Notes: generated from the sequence alone by a model not told the origin. A stretch of DNA of 64,000 nucleotides from an uncultured Pseudomonas sp. (GCF_943846705.1 NZ_OX044366.1:806001-870000); one strand, 5' to 3'. Shown: positions 45,160 through 54,188, numbered from the stretch's first letter. Numbers and translations are program-made.

Positions 45160-45317
45160 GCTGGCTTCTCCGTCAGCTAGAGCGTGAATTAGCCTTCTAC
45201 GCTAAGGCCCACGCCGAACGGCAACAATCACCGTGCGAATGCTGAATACAGCGTCATTAGCTGGCAGGCTTGGGTACGTAGCCAAGGCCACTAAATGACC
45301 TGTAAAACACCGGACAT

Positions 45318-45353
45318 AAAAAACCGCCACCCAAAAGGGCGGCGGTTTTTTTT
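45318..45353 (-). terminator. terminator after the first acyl-CoA dehydrogenase gene
   Basis: A long stem (CCGCCACCC paired with GGGCGGCGG, one mismatch, AAAA loop) is bracketed by A- and T-runs of six to eight, so it can act on either strand. It serves the gene ending at 45374. Confidence 0.9.
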
Positions 45354-45373
45354 GGCCTGATGAGGTCTAAGGC

Positions 45374-47179
45374 TTAGTAGCCCAGGTCGAAGTGCTCTTC
45401 GTCCATGTCCATCAGGTTGTTGGCGCCGGACAGCATGGCCTCAACGTGGCTACGGGTACGCGGCAGGATGCGCGCGAAGTAGAAACGTGCGGTCTGCAGC
45501 TTGGCCTTGTAGAAGGCTTCATCTTCAGTGCCAGCTGCGATCTTCTCGGCCGCCAGGCGCGCCATGTCAGCCCAGAAGTAGGCCAGGCAGACATAGCCGG
45601 AGTACATCAGGTAGTCCACCGAAGCGGCACCGACTTCTTCGCGGTCTTTCATCGCGGCCATGCCCACTTTCATGGTCAGATCGCCCCACTCCTTGTTCAG
45701 CTTGCCCAGCGGCTCCACGAGGCCTTTGATAGCGTCGTTGGCTTCGTTGGCCTGGCAGAACTTGTGCACGATCTTGGTGAAGCCTTTCAGTGCTTCGCCT
45801 TGAGTCTGCAGCACTTTACGGCCCAGCAGGTCGAGGGCCTGGATACCGGTGGTGCCTTCGTACAGCATGGAGATGCGGCTGTCGCGAACGTTCTGCTCCA
45901 TGCCCCACTCGGCGATAAAGCCGTGGCCGCCATAGATCTGTACGCCGTGGTTGGCTGCTTCGAAGCCGACTTCGGTCATAAATGCTTTGGCGATTGGCGT
46001 GAGGAAGGCCAGCAGTGCGTCGGCCTGCTTCTTCTCGGCTTCGTCTTTGCTGTACTTGACGATATCAACCTGCTTGGCGGTGAAGTACACCATCGCACGG
46101 TTGCCTTCGGCAAAAGCCTTCATGGTCAGCAGCATGCGCCGCACGTCCGGGTGGACGATGATCGGGTCAGCGGCTTTTTCCGGCGCTTTCGGGCCAGTCA
46201 GGGAGCGCATCTGCAGACGATCACGAGCGTACTTGAGGCCGCCCTGGAAGCCGATTTCAGCGTGCGCCAGGCCCTGCAGAGCAGTACCCAGACGCGCCGT
46301 GTTCATAAAGGTGAACATGCAGTTCAGGCCTTTGTTGGCTGGGCCGATCAGGTAACCGGTAGCGCCATCAAAGTTCATCACGCAGGTCGCGTTACCGTGG
46401 ATGCCCATCTTGTGCTCGAGCGAGCCACAGGTCACCGCGTTGCGCGCGCCAACCGAACCGTCAGCGTTAACCGAGAACTTCGGCACGATGAACAGCGAGA
46501 TGCCTTTGGTGCCTTGCGGCGCGTCGGGCAAGCGGGCCAGGACGATGTGGACGATGTTATCGGCCATGTCGTGCTCACCGGCGGAGATGAAGATCTTGGT
46601 GCCGGATACTTTGTACGAACCGTCAGCCTGAGGCTCGGCCTTGGTACGCAGCATGCCCAGATCGGTGCCGCAATGCGGCTCGGTCAGGCACATGGTGCCG
46701 GTCCACTCGCCGGATACCAGCTTAGTCAGGTAGGTGTGCTTCTGCTCGTCGGTACCGTGCTCGGAGATGGTGTTCATCGCGCCGTGCGACAGGCCTGGGT
46801 ACATGCCCCACGACCAGTTCGAGGTGCCGACCATTTCGCTGACAACCAGCCCCAGGGACTCAGGCAGGCCTTGGCCGCCGTGGTCTACGTCGTGCGCCAG
46901 GCTCGGCCAGCCGCCTTCTACATACTGCTTGTAGGCTGCCTTGAAACCGGTAGGGGTTTTCACGCCCTCAGCGGACCAGGTGCAGCCTTCGGTGTCACCT
47001 ACACGGTTCAGGGGCGACAGCACTTGCTCACAGAACTTCGCGCCTTCCTCAAGGATGGCGTCGACCATGTCCGGAGTAGCGTCCTGGCAGCCAGGCAGGC
47101 TCTGATAATGCGCTTCATAGCCGAGCAGTTCGTCGCGTACGAAACGGATATCACGCAAGGGGGCCTTGTAATCAGGCAT
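45374..47179 (-). CDS. acyl-CoA dehydrogenase (FadE-type), first of three tandem paralogues
   Basis: 601 residues: N-terminal MPDYKAPLRDIRFVRDELLG, MCLTEPHCGTDLGMLRTKAE, RDSRISMLYEGTTGIQALDLLGRKV, and the C-terminal extension. The start at 47179 has GAGGTC upstream and matches the N-termini of the two paralogues; the longest frame would add 36 unrelated residues. It is the paralogue nearest a PsrA-type operator (47285-47298), suggesting induction by long-chain acyl-CoA. Confidence 0.94.
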   Translation of the reverse strand: MPDYKAPLRDIRFVRDELLGYEAHYQSLPGCQDATPDMVDAILEEGAKFCEQVLSPLNRVGDTEGCTWSAEGVKTPTGFKAAYKQYVEGGWPSLAHDVDHGGQGLPESLGLVVSEMVGTSNWSWGMYPGLSHGAMNTISEHGTDEQKHTYLTKLVSGEWTGTMCLTEPHCGTDLGMLRTKAEPQADGSYKVSGTKIFISAGEHDMADNIVHIVLARLPDAPQGTKGISLFIVPKFSVNADGSVGARNAVTCGSLEHKMGIHGNATCVMNFDGATGYLIGPANKGLNCMFTFMNTARLGTALQGLAHAEIGFQGGLKYARDRLQMRSLTGPKAPEKAADPIIVHPDVRRMLLTMKAFAEGNRAMVYFTAKQVDIVKYSKDEAEKKQADALLAFLTPIAKAFMTEVGFEAANHGVQIYGGHGFIAEWGMEQNVRDSRISMLYEGTTGIQALDLLGRKVLQTQGEALKGFTKIVHKFCQANEANDAIKGLVEPLGKLNKEWGDLTMKVGMAAMKDREEVGAASVDYLMYSGYVCLAYFWADMARLAAEKIAAGTEDEAFYKAKLQTARFYFARILPRTRSHVEAMLSGANNLMDMDEEHFDLGY

Positions 47180-47284
47180 AGCGGTTGACCTCTGCGGTGG
47201 ATTCTTAATGTGTAGGTGACCGGGTATTCGGTCATTTCGGGAGCAATCCCGGCGCTCGATTGTCTCTTTAGCAATCGAATCAAT

Positions 47285-47298
47285 CAAACAAGCGTTTG
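47285..47298. promoter_or_regulatory. PsrA-type operator
   Basis: CAAAC-AAGC-GTTTG matches the PsrA palindrome (C/G)AAAC-N2-4-GTTT(G/C) exactly. It lies 106 bases upstream of the first acyl-CoA dehydrogenase. PsrA is the fatty-acid-responsive TetR-type repressor of beta-oxidation genes in Pseudomonas. Confidence 0.75.
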
Positions 47299-47344
47299 AA
47301 ACATACGTTTATGCCTATTTAATGTCAAGCACCCCACGCGCCGC

Positions 47345-48103
47345 TTACGTCACCAGTTCGACCAGCGGGGCTGGCTGCTGCACACCACTTAGTTGCGTGT
47401 ACAGATCAAGATTAGCCGCGTTTGGCCCTGCAGATCCCGGCGCCTCGACGGGTTTATCGTCCCCCTCTTTACCTGGCTCGGCACGCGCATCACTGCTGGC
47501 CTGCGCCTCACTGCGCTGTTGTTGCGCCAGCTGTACGCGGGCTTCAGCCATCAGCCCCAGGGCTTGCGCTGTCACCTGCAGGTCCTGCGCCGATGGCTCG
47601 GCGGGGGCCAGAGCAGCGCGGATCACCACGTCCATTTTGCGCAGGGTCGCTTCGGGGTCATTCGCCACGGGAGCCACATCGATACCCACCTCGCCACCTA
47701 CCGCATAGCGTTTGCCATCCGGGCCACGCGCATAGGTATAGCTCGGCGCACCTGCGTATTGCCCGCCAACCGCCGCATGCGCCTGCTCATGGCTACGCAC
47801 CTCCTGATCACGGCTGAGCAACTCGGCAATTTCGAGTTGCTCACGCCGCGCCTGCTCGGGGCTTGGCTCGCCTTGAGTGCGTTTAGCTGTATCGGAGTTG
47901 CTCGACGAATCGGTTGGCTTGTCGGCTTCTTCACGCGCCGAGGAGGACTGCGCAGCGGTCAGCGCTTGAGGCGCAGTGACGGGCGCTTGAGCGGCGCGGA
48001 TGATATCGGGGGAGACGTCAGGGGAAGCACTCGACGCCAGGGGGCGAACCGGCAGTGGATTGGCTGCAGGCGCAGAATAAGTCGAAGCGCCGCTAATCTG
48101 CAT
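47345..48103 (-). CDS. SprA-related putative metalloprotease-like protein
   Basis: 252 residues. A Ser/Ala/Gln/Glu-rich disordered N-terminal part (about 1-95) precedes a core with the motif RDQEVRSHEQAHAAVGGQYAG, followed by SYTYARGPDGKRYAVGGEVGIDV. This is the SprA-related family; HEQAHA is an HExxH-like motif, so a metalloprotease fold is suspected but unproven. The C-terminus is again Gln/Ser/Glu-rich. No signal peptide is seen. It lies beside a small protein gene and the biotin genes with no evident link to either. Confidence 0.75.
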   Translation of the reverse strand: MQISGASTYSAPAANPLPVRPLASSASPDVSPDIIRAAQAPVTAPQALTAAQSSSAREEADKPTDSSSNSDTAKRTQGEPSPEQARREQLEIAELLSRDQEVRSHEQAHAAVGGQYAGAPSYTYARGPDGKRYAVGGEVGIDVAPVANDPEATLRKMDVVIRAALAPAEPSAQDLQVTAQALGLMAEARVQLAQQQRSEAQASSDARAEPGKEGDDKPVEAPGSAGPNAANLDLYTQLSGVQQPAPLVELVT

Positions 48104-48168
48104 GCAATGACTCCTCGCCCGGCGTTGCTTACCTCTTTACCGGGCTTGAGTGCGCCAGGGGCGGCGAC

Positions 48169-48468
48169 TCAAGCCGTGGTGTCGATCAGGGTGCCGAGTA
48201 TTTCATCAGCCGTTTTGATCACCTTGGCACCGGCCTGTGCTGCATTCTGCCCTTCACGCAGGGCGACCAGGCTTTCAGCGAGATCGGGGCGGGTCTGTTC
48301 AGCCAAGCTGGGGGCTGGGTTGACCTGATTAGCGGGCGGCGTGGAGGTCGGCTGTTGCGGCTGGGTAACGGCATTACTGGCGATCGCTGCTGCTGCCTGA
48401 TCGACGCGGCGCTGACCCGATTGAATGCTGCTGACAGCCGAACTGAAGGCGCTTCCTGAAATCTCCAT
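48169..48468 (-). CDS. small protein with flagellar-rod-like N-terminus, function unknown
   Basis: 99 residues. The start at 48468 (MEISGSAFSSAVSSIQSGQRR) has AGGAG upstream; the longest frame adds nine unlikely residues. The first 35 residues form a heptad-rich helix resembling the N-terminal helices of flagellar rod/hook proteins (SSIQSGQRRVDQAAAAIASNA); the middle is Pro/Gln-rich, and the C-terminus (AQAGAKVIKTADEILGTLIDTTA) again resembles rod-protein ends. Similar short Pseudomonas proteins carry unreliable names in databases. I do not assign a function. Confidence 0.7.
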   Translation of the reverse strand: MEISGSAFSSAVSSIQSGQRRVDQAAAAIASNAVTQPQQPTSTPPANQVNPAPSLAEQTRPDLAESLVALREGQNAAQAGAKVIKTADEILGTLIDTTA

Positions 48469-48564
48469 GCCTAAGCTCCTACTCTGACTGACCACTAATA
48501 GCCTTGATTTAAGCAGATATTGCTCGAAAAACGTACAGGCAAAAGGCTATGGCATTTAGCGGGC

Positions 48565-49254
48565 TTATAGCGGGCTGCGTAGAAGATCGAGATTGAGATA
48601 ACTGGCAACCGCAGCCGGCGTTGCTTCGGCCAGGCGCGGGATATAGCCCAAGCATGGCGCGGGTAAGCGTTGCGCCAAGGTTGCGAGATTGTCTTCAAGG
48701 CGCGAGGTGTGCGGGTCGACCACATTGGCCACCCAGCCTGCCAACGACAAACCGTCACGCAGGATCGCCTCGGCCGTCAGTAGCGCATGGTTGATGCAGC
48801 CCAGGCGCACACCCACCACCAGAACAACCGGCAGTTTCAAGGCAATCGCCAGGTCCGACAACGTCGCCTGCCCGGCCAGTGGCACGCGCCAGCCGCCCGC
48901 GCCCTCCACCAGGGTGAAGTCCGCGCACTTGTCCAGAATGGCCTGCACAGGCTCCTGCAGTGCCGCCACATCCAGCAACACGCCGGCTTCACGTGCGGCC
49001 AGATGCGGGGCAATCGCCGGCTCGAATGCCTGCGGATTCACCTCGTCATAACGCAACACCAGGCTGCACTCGCCAAGCAGCGCCAGGGCGTCGTCATTGC
49101 GCAGGCCATCCGCCGTCACCACACAGCCCGAGGCCACCGGTTTGGCCGCGGCCGTGGACAGCCCGGCGAGCCGCGCCGCATGCAGCAGGCCGGCGGCGAT
49201 AGTGGTTTTGCCGATTTCGGTATCGGTACCGGTGACGAAGAACGCTTGGCTCAT
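48565..49254 (-). CDS. bioD: ATP-dependent dethiobiotin synthetase
   Basis: Closes the ureido ring of dethiobiotin from diaminopelargonate and CO2, the penultimate step of biotin synthesis. 229 residues with the P-loop GTDTEIGKTTIAAGL at the N-terminus and VEGAGGWRVPL in the CO2/DAPA-binding region. The ATG follows the bioC stop with no gap. Last of the bioB-F-H-C-D run. Confidence 0.96.
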   Translation of the reverse strand: MSQAFFVTGTDTEIGKTTIAAGLLHAARLAGLSTAAAKPVASGCVVTADGLRNDDALALLGECSLVLRYDEVNPQAFEPAIAPHLAAREAGVLLDVAALQEPVQAILDKCADFTLVEGAGGWRVPLAGQATLSDLAIALKLPVVLVVGVRLGCINHALLTAEAILRDGLSLAGWVANVVDPHTSRLEDNLATLAQRLPAPCLGYIPRLAEATPAAVASYLNLDLLRSPL

Positions 49255-50067
49255 CTAGGCAATTTCCTTACGCAATACGCCGTAGACCACTTGATAGGTC
49301 GCCGGCAGCCCTTCCGGCTGGCGGAACTGTTCATAGGCCTTGAGCAGCGCCAGCATGCGCGCACGGCCAGTCAGGCCACCCGGCCGGCCGGGGTTGAGGT
49401 TGTGCGCGCCGAGGGCTTTCAGTTCATGGGTCAGGCTGCGCACATCAGGGTAATACAGGGTTTCAGGCGTAACCTGCAGGCTCAGCAGCGCCAAGCCGCT
49501 GTTGCTACACAGGCGCTGATAATCCTCAAAACGACGGAAGCGATTGACGTGCACAAAGCCGTCCACCGCCTGCCAGCTGTCACGCAACTCCTGCAACGTG
49601 CCGACACACAGGCTGCTAAAAGCCAGCACACCGCCAGGGCGCAATACGCGCTCGGCTTCACCCAGCACGGCCGTAAAATCGGCGCACCACTGCAACGCCA
49701 GGCTGGAAAACAACAGCTCGCAGGACTCGTCCTGCAGCGGCAGGCGCTCGGCATCGCCGGCGATAAACTGTTGCGCGCCACCCAACGGCCGGGCGTGTTG
49801 CAACATGCCTTCGGCGATATCCAACGCGACGCCTTGGCTGGCCGCAAAGCGCTCGGCCAAGGCACGGCTGAAATAGCCCGTACCGCAGCCCAGGTCGAGC
49901 CAGCGGGCCGGGCTGATTGCAGCAGGCAGCTGCGCCAATAACTGCTGGCCGACATTGCGCTGCAGGGCCGCGACACTGTCATAGCTCTCGGCCGCACGGG
50001 AAAACGAAGCCGCCACCTGGCGTTTGTCCGGCAGGCCGCCGAGTGGTTCTTGGGCCAGATCAGTCAT
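49255..50067 (-). CDS. bioC: malonyl-[acyl-carrier protein] O-methyltransferase
   Basis: Methylates malonyl-ACP so that fatty-acid synthesis can build the pimeloyl chain of biotin. 270 residues, a SAM-dependent methyltransferase with motif I WLDLGCGTGYFSRAL and LLFSSLALQWCADF later. The start at 50067 (MTDLAQEPLG) lies within the end of bioH (8-base overlap); the longest frame runs 28 codons further into bioH. Directly abuts bioD. Confidence 0.93.
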   Translation of the reverse strand: MTDLAQEPLGGLPDKRQVAASFSRAAESYDSVAALQRNVGQQLLAQLPAAISPARWLDLGCGTGYFSRALAERFAASQGVALDIAEGMLQHARPLGGAQQFIAGDAERLPLQDESCELLFSSLALQWCADFTAVLGEAERVLRPGGVLAFSSLCVGTLQELRDSWQAVDGFVHVNRFRRFEDYQRLCSNSGLALLSLQVTPETLYYPDVRSLTHELKALGAHNLNPGRPGGLTGRARMLALLKAYEQFRQPEGLPATYQVVYGVLRKEIA

Positions 50068-50791
50068 CACCGGCCTCATGCAAAAAAGCCTGAATCGCGG
50101 CAGCGATTTCATGGGGGCGCTCCAGGGCGAAGGCATGACTGGCCTGATCAATCAGGCCAACTTCGACATCCGCAAGCAACGCCAACAGCTCCTGCGCAGC
50201 CAAGGCCGGCACCAATGCATCGGCACCAGCGAACAGATGCAACTGCGGGCCGACAAAGGCCTGCAGCGCCGCCCGCGTGTCCAGTGCCGCCAGTACATCC
50301 AGCCCAGCTAACAGCGTGGCCGCCTGAGAGTGCGGCGCAGCGCTTATCAACTGACGCGAGAGGCCGCGCGCATCCGCAGCCCCCTGTACGCAGAGCAGGG
50401 CGAAGCGCTTTAGGGTGGCGGGCGCATTGGCCGCGCAGCCCTCACGAAAGGCGCTAAATGTGCTCGCCTCCATCGCTGCCGACCAGCCTGGTTCAGCGAC
50501 AAAGCGCAGGTTGCTGGCCAGGGTCAGCAGGCCATTACAACGCCCGCCTCGGCGCGCTGCCAATTCGGCCGCAAGCATGCCGCCCAGCGACCAGCCACCG
50601 AGCCAGGTATCCTCGGGCAGCTTGGCATCGAGCTCATCCAGCCAGTCCGCGGGGTCGTTGGAATCTAGCAAAGGCAGCGGTTCGATCTGCACATGCAGGC
50701 GTGGATCCAGCCCGCGCAAGGCGTCGGCCAGCGGCTGCAACGGCGCAGTACCCAGGCCCCAGCCGGGCAGCAGAATCAGTCGATCACGCAT
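50060..50791 (-). CDS. bioH: pimeloyl-[acyl-carrier protein] methyl ester esterase
   Basis: Removes the methyl group from pimeloyl-ACP methyl ester, ending chain elongation. 243 residues, alpha/beta hydrolase: LPGWGLG oxyanion region near the N-terminus, nucleophile elbow GGWSLGGMLA (Ser at about residue 76), acid in LFAGADALVPA and the catalytic His in IDQASHAFALE. It overlaps bioF upstream by 8 bases and bioC downstream, so BioF, BioH and BioC are coupled. Confidence 0.94.
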   Translation of the reverse strand: MRDRLILLPGWGLGTAPLQPLADALRGLDPRLHVQIEPLPLLDSNDPADWLDELDAKLPEDTWLGGWSLGGMLAAELAARRGGRCNGLLTLASNLRFVAEPGWSAAMEASTFSAFREGCAANAPATLKRFALLCVQGAADARGLSRQLISAAPHSQAATLLAGLDVLAALDTRAALQAFVGPQLHLFAGADALVPALAAQELLALLADVEVGLIDQASHAFALERPHEIAAAIQAFLHEAGDD

Positions 50792-51965
50792 GCGCGGCCC
50801 CCTCTTCGGCCAGCAGCGGCCAGCACTCAGCCAGCGCCTCCAACAACAGCTCCAGCTGCTCCAGGCTGTGGGCGGCAGACAAGGTCACGCGCAGCCGAGC
50901 ACTGCCGGCCGGCACCGTGGGCGGACGAATCGCCGTCACCAGCAAGCCACGCTCGCGCAGCATCTGCGACAGCTGCATGGCGCGGCCACTGTCGCCGATT
51001 AGGATTGGTTGAATCGGCGTGGCGCTGTCCATCAGTTCAAGACCGATGGCCTGCGCGCCCTCGCGGAAGCGTTTAATCAGCACGTTCAAATGTTCACGCC
51101 GCCAGTGCTGGCTGCGCAGCAACTCCAGGCTTTGCAGCGTGGCGCAGGCCAATGCCGGCGGCTGACTGGTGGTGTAGATATAGGGCCGGGCGAACTGCAC
51201 CAGGGTTTCGATCAGCTCTTCGCTGCCGGCGACAAATGCCCCAGCCGTACCGAAGGCTTTGCCCAACGTGCCGACCAGCACCTGCACATCATCCACGCCC
51301 AAGCCGAAGTGCTCGACGATGCCGCCGCCGGTTGCGCCCAGCGGGCCGAAACCATGGGCGTCATCGACCATCACCCAGGCGTCTTTCTGCTTGGCTGCGG
51401 CGCACAACGCCGGCAGGTCAGCCAGGTCACCGTCCATGCTGAACACGCCGTCGGTGACCACCAGGGTATTGCCGGTGGTTTTTTCCATGCGGCTGGCCAG
51501 GCTCGCCGCATCGTTGTGTAGATAGCGTGAAAAGCGTGCACCCGAGAGCAAGCCCGCGTCGAGCAAGGAGGCATGATTGAGGCGGTCTTCCAGCACACTG
51601 TCGCCCTTGCCGAGCAGCGCAGTGACAGCACCAAGGTTGGCCATGTAACCGGTGGAAAACAGCAGCGCACGCGACCGGCCGGTGAACTCGGCCAGCGCCT
51701 CTTCCAGCTCGTGGTGCGGCGTGCTATGGCCAATCACCAGGTGCGACGCGCCGCCGCCCACGCCCCACTTTTGCGCACCGGCACGCCAGGCCTCGATCAC
51801 TTGTGGATGGTTGGCCAGGCCGAGGTAGTCGTTGGAACAGAAAGCCAACAGCTCACGGCCATCGACCTGCACCAGCGGCCCTTGCGGGCTTTCCAGCAGT
51901 GGCCGTTGACGATAGAGCTGAGCCGCACGGCGTTCCGCGAGGCGGGAGGCGAGATCGAAAGACAT
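50784..51965 (-). CDS. bioF: 8-amino-7-oxononanoate synthase
   Basis: PLP-dependent condensation of pimeloyl-ACP with alanine. 393 residues of the alpha-oxoamine synthase family: FCSNDYLGLANHP near the N-terminus, VDDAHGFGPLG in the PLP site, and VGTLGKAFGTAGAF with the Schiff-base lysine. The start at 51965 (MSFDLASRL) has AAGG eight bases upstream; a TTG two codons before is unlikely. A REPIN separates it from bioB. Confidence 0.96.
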   Translation of the reverse strand: MSFDLASRLAERRAAQLYRQRPLLESPQGPLVQVDGRELLAFCSNDYLGLANHPQVIEAWRAGAQKWGVGGGASHLVIGHSTPHHELEEALAEFTGRSRALLFSTGYMANLGAVTALLGKGDSVLEDRLNHASLLDAGLLSGARFSRYLHNDAASLASRMEKTTGNTLVVTDGVFSMDGDLADLPALCAAAKQKDAWVMVDDAHGFGPLGATGGGIVEHFGLGVDDVQVLVGTLGKAFGTAGAFVAGSEELIETLVQFARPYIYTTSQPPALACATLQSLELLRSQHWRREHLNVLIKRFREGAQAIGLELMDSATPIQPILIGDSGRAMQLSQMLRERGLLVTAIRPPTVPAGSARLRVTLSAAHSLEQLELLLEALAECWPLLAEEGAAHA

Positions 51966-51980
51966 GGGCAACCTTGATGA

Positions 51981-52041
51981 CCGTGGGAGCGGCTTCAGCC
52001 GCGATGCTGTTTAGTCATCGCGACTGCGAACGCTCCCACGG
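51981..52041. repeat. REPIN (two inverted REP sequences) between bioB and bioF
   Basis: GTGGGAGCGGCTTCAGCC begins at 51983 and continues to GCGATG. An inverted relative, whose complement starts GTGGGAGCGTTCGCAGTC and also continues to GCGATG, ends at 52039. The two face each other with about 10 bases between. This is the standard layout of Pseudomonas REPINs, which are mobilised in trans by RAYT transposases. Confidence 0.85.
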
Positions 52042-52057
52042 GAAAGACCTCTGCGCC

Positions 52058-53113
52058 TCAGACGGCGGCGTTATAGAACAGCTTGGAATCGCGCTGCTCG
52101 ACCAGGGCCTGCTCGATGGCCGCCTGGTGCACTTCGTCTGCGTGTTCTTCACGCTCTTCCGGCTTGATGCCGAGACGGGCAAACAGTTGCATGTCTTTGT
52201 TGGCTTGTGGGTTGGCGGTGGTCAGCAGCTTCTCGCCGTAGAAGATCGAGTTGGCACCGGCGAAGAACGCCAGGGCCTGCATCTGCTCGTTCATCGCCTC
52301 ACGGCCGGCGGACAGGCGCACGTGCGACTGCGGCATCATGATCCGCGCCACGGCAAGCATGCGGATAAAGTCGAATGGATCGACGTCTTTCTCGTCCGCT
52401 AGCGGCGTGCCTTTGACCTTGACCAGCATGTTGATCGGCACCGACTCAGGATGCTCCGGCAGGTTAGCCAGTTGAATCAACAAGCCAGCGCGGTCGTCCA
52501 GTGACTCACCCATGCCCAGGATGCCGCCCGAGCAGATCTTCATCCCCGAATCACGCACATAGGCCAGGGTCTCCAGACGCTCACCATAGGTGCGGGTGGT
52601 GATGATGCTGCCGTAGAACTCCGGCGAGGTGTCGAGGTTGTGGTTGTAGTAGTCGAGACCCGCGTCGGCCAGCGCCTGGGTCTGCTCTTTATCCAGCTTG
52701 CCCAGGGTCATGCAGGTTTCCAGGCCCAGGGCTTTGACGCCTTCGACCATCTTCAGCACGTAGGGCATGTCTTTGGCCGACGGGTGCTTCCACGCCGCGC
52801 CCATGCAGAAACGGGTAGAGCCGATGGCCTTGGCCTCGGCGGCCGCCTCCAGCACCTTCTGCACTTCCAGCAGTTTTTCTTTTTCCAGGCCGGTGTTGTA
52901 GTGGCCGGACTGCGGGCAGTACTTGCAGTCTTCCGGGCAGGCACCGGTTTTGATCGACAGCAGGGTCGAGACCTGCACGCGGTTCGCATCGAAGTGTGCG
53001 CGGTGCACGGTCTGTGCGGCGAACAGCAGGTCGTTAAACGGTTGCTCGAAGAGCGCCCTGACTTCAGCAAGAGTCCAGTCGTGACGCAAGTTGGCGGCGG
53101 TGGTGGCGCTCAT
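52058..53113 (-). CDS. bioB: biotin synthase
   Basis: Radical-SAM enzyme that inserts sulfur into dethiobiotin, the last step. 351 residues. The [4Fe-4S] motif CX3CX2C is visible in TGACPEDCKYCPQSGHY, and the [2Fe-2S] ligands occur in the central region (FCMGAAWKHP, ETCMTLG) and in RLSAGREAM (Arg). AAGGA precedes the ATG. First gene of the biotin cluster; its upstream region is occupied by a MITE-like element starting 33 bases before the start codon. Confidence 0.97.
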   Translation of the reverse strand: MSATTAANLRHDWTLAEVRALFEQPFNDLLFAAQTVHRAHFDANRVQVSTLLSIKTGACPEDCKYCPQSGHYNTGLEKEKLLEVQKVLEAAAEAKAIGSTRFCMGAAWKHPSAKDMPYVLKMVEGVKALGLETCMTLGKLDKEQTQALADAGLDYYNHNLDTSPEFYGSIITTRTYGERLETLAYVRDSGMKICSGGILGMGESLDDRAGLLIQLANLPEHPESVPINMLVKVKGTPLADEKDVDPFDFIRMLAVARIMMPQSHVRLSAGREAMNEQMQALAFFAGANSIFYGEKLLTTANPQANKDMQLFARLGIKPEEREEHADEVHQAAIEQALVEQRDSKLFYNAAV

Positions 53114-53146
53114 CGGTTGTTCCTTGTTAGGGGCAGTGGCTTGCTC

Positions 53147-53287
53147 GGTTCTGTACGAAAAGTGCCTGCGCTCGGTGATGCTTCGTTAAAAGCCGGCTCG
53201 GAATGCTCATTTACAGTTCGTAAACTGCGCTTCCTCGCCAGCTTTTGCCTCGCCTGACCTTCGCTCGACAACTTTTGGCACAGAACC
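53147..53287. mobile_element. 141-bp MITE-like element between bioB and comF
   Basis: Terminal inverted repeats of 17 bases: GGTTCTGTACGAAAAGT (53147-53163) and ACTTTTGGCACAGAACC (53271-53287), with two mismatches. The interior holds a hairpin (TTTAC around AGTTC to GTAAA) and GCTCGG repeats. It has no coding capacity. I recall similar sequences as dispersed repeats in pseudomonads but cannot search here. No clear target duplication is visible. It fills most of the bioB-comF intergenic region. Confidence 0.7.
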
Positions 53288-53336
53288 TAGAGTCAGCAAG
53301 CACGACACGGATGTTCGGCATAATTATGGAAGGCTT

Positions 53337-54071
53337 ATGCGCTGTCAACCAGAACCAAGGCGACCGGTTTACAACTGGTTAAAAAACAAACAAATCTGTT
53401 TGCTCTGCAATGAAACAACGGACGGCGCGCTGGCCATCTGCACCAGCTGTGAAGCCGAGCTGCCCTGGCTCGGCGGGCATTGCCAGGTCTGCGCCCTGCC
53501 GCTGCCCAGCCACGGTTTGGTGTGCGGGGCCTGCCTGAACAAACCACCCAGCTTTAGCAAGGTCGAAACGCCCTGGCGCTACGCCTTCCCCATCGACAGC
53601 CTGATTACGCGGTTCAAGCACCAAGCCAAGTGGCCTTTGGGACGTCTGCTCGGCGAGCTTTTGTCACATCATCTGCAACATGCGTTCGATGAAGGGCTGA
53701 GCAAGCCCGCACTGCTGTTGCCCGTACCACTGGCGGATAAACGCCAACGCCAGCGCGGCTTCAATCAGGCCGGGCTGCTCGCGCAGTGGCTGAGCGCTTT
53801 ATTGCAGCTGCCGCAGCAGGCGCACTGGCTGCAACGCATTGTCGATACCCCGGCGCAGCAACAACTCGACGCGGCCACGCGCAAACGCAATTTGCGCCAG
53901 GCCTTTGCCCTCTCAGCGGACAGCCAGATCAGCGGCCTGCATGTGGCGCTGGTCGATGATGTGCTGACCACCGGCGCCACCGCCGAGAGCCTGGCGCGCC
54001 TGTTAAAGAAAGCCGGGGCGGCGCGAGTCGATGTGTATTGCCTGGCGCGCACGCCCAAGCCCGGCGACTGA
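53337..54071 (+). CDS. ComF family phosphoribosyltransferase-like protein
   Basis: 244 residues. An N-terminal zinc-binding segment has several CxxC pairs (ICLLCNE, ICTSCEAEL, HCQVCALP, VCGACLN), and a C-terminal type I phosphoribosyltransferase fold carries the PRPP loop VALVDDVLTTGATA. ComF (GntX in E. coli) proteins are linked to DNA uptake and use of DNA as a nutrient; the reaction is not known. GGAAGG precedes the ATG. Divergent from bioB. Confidence 0.9.
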   Translation: MRCQPEPRRPVYNWLKNKQICLLCNETTDGALAICTSCEAELPWLGGHCQVCALPLPSHGLVCGACLNKPPSFSKVETPWRYAFPIDSLITRFKHQAKWPLGRLLGELLSHHLQHAFDEGLSKPALLLPVPLADKRQRQRGFNQAGLLAQWLSALLQLPQQAHWLQRIVDTPAQQQLDAATRKRNLRQAFALSADSQISGLHVALVDDVLTTGATAESLARLLKKAGAARVDVYCLARTPKPGD

Positions 54072-54093
54072 GAGGCAACAGCAGCGACAGATT

Positions 54094-54188
54094 CGTAGGA
54101 TGGCGTTGAGCATCGCGAGACCCATCACAGCGAATGCCGGCCTCAAGATCATCGATGGGTATCGCTGCGCTCAACCGCATCCTCCTAG
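54094..54188. repeat. paired inverted repeat upstream of srkA
   Basis: The arm 54095-54126 (GTAGGATGGCGTTGAGC to ACCCATC) and the arm 54154-54185 (GATGGGTATCGCTGCGC to CATCCTCC) are imperfect complements over about 32 bases. It is REP/MITE-like and a relative occurs on the other side of srkA. Confidence 0.6.

Noticed and set aside
43375..47188. Two ~600-residue open frames antisense to the acyl-CoA dehydrogenases
   Set aside because: They mirror each other only because the sense genes are paralogues. No independent coding signal.
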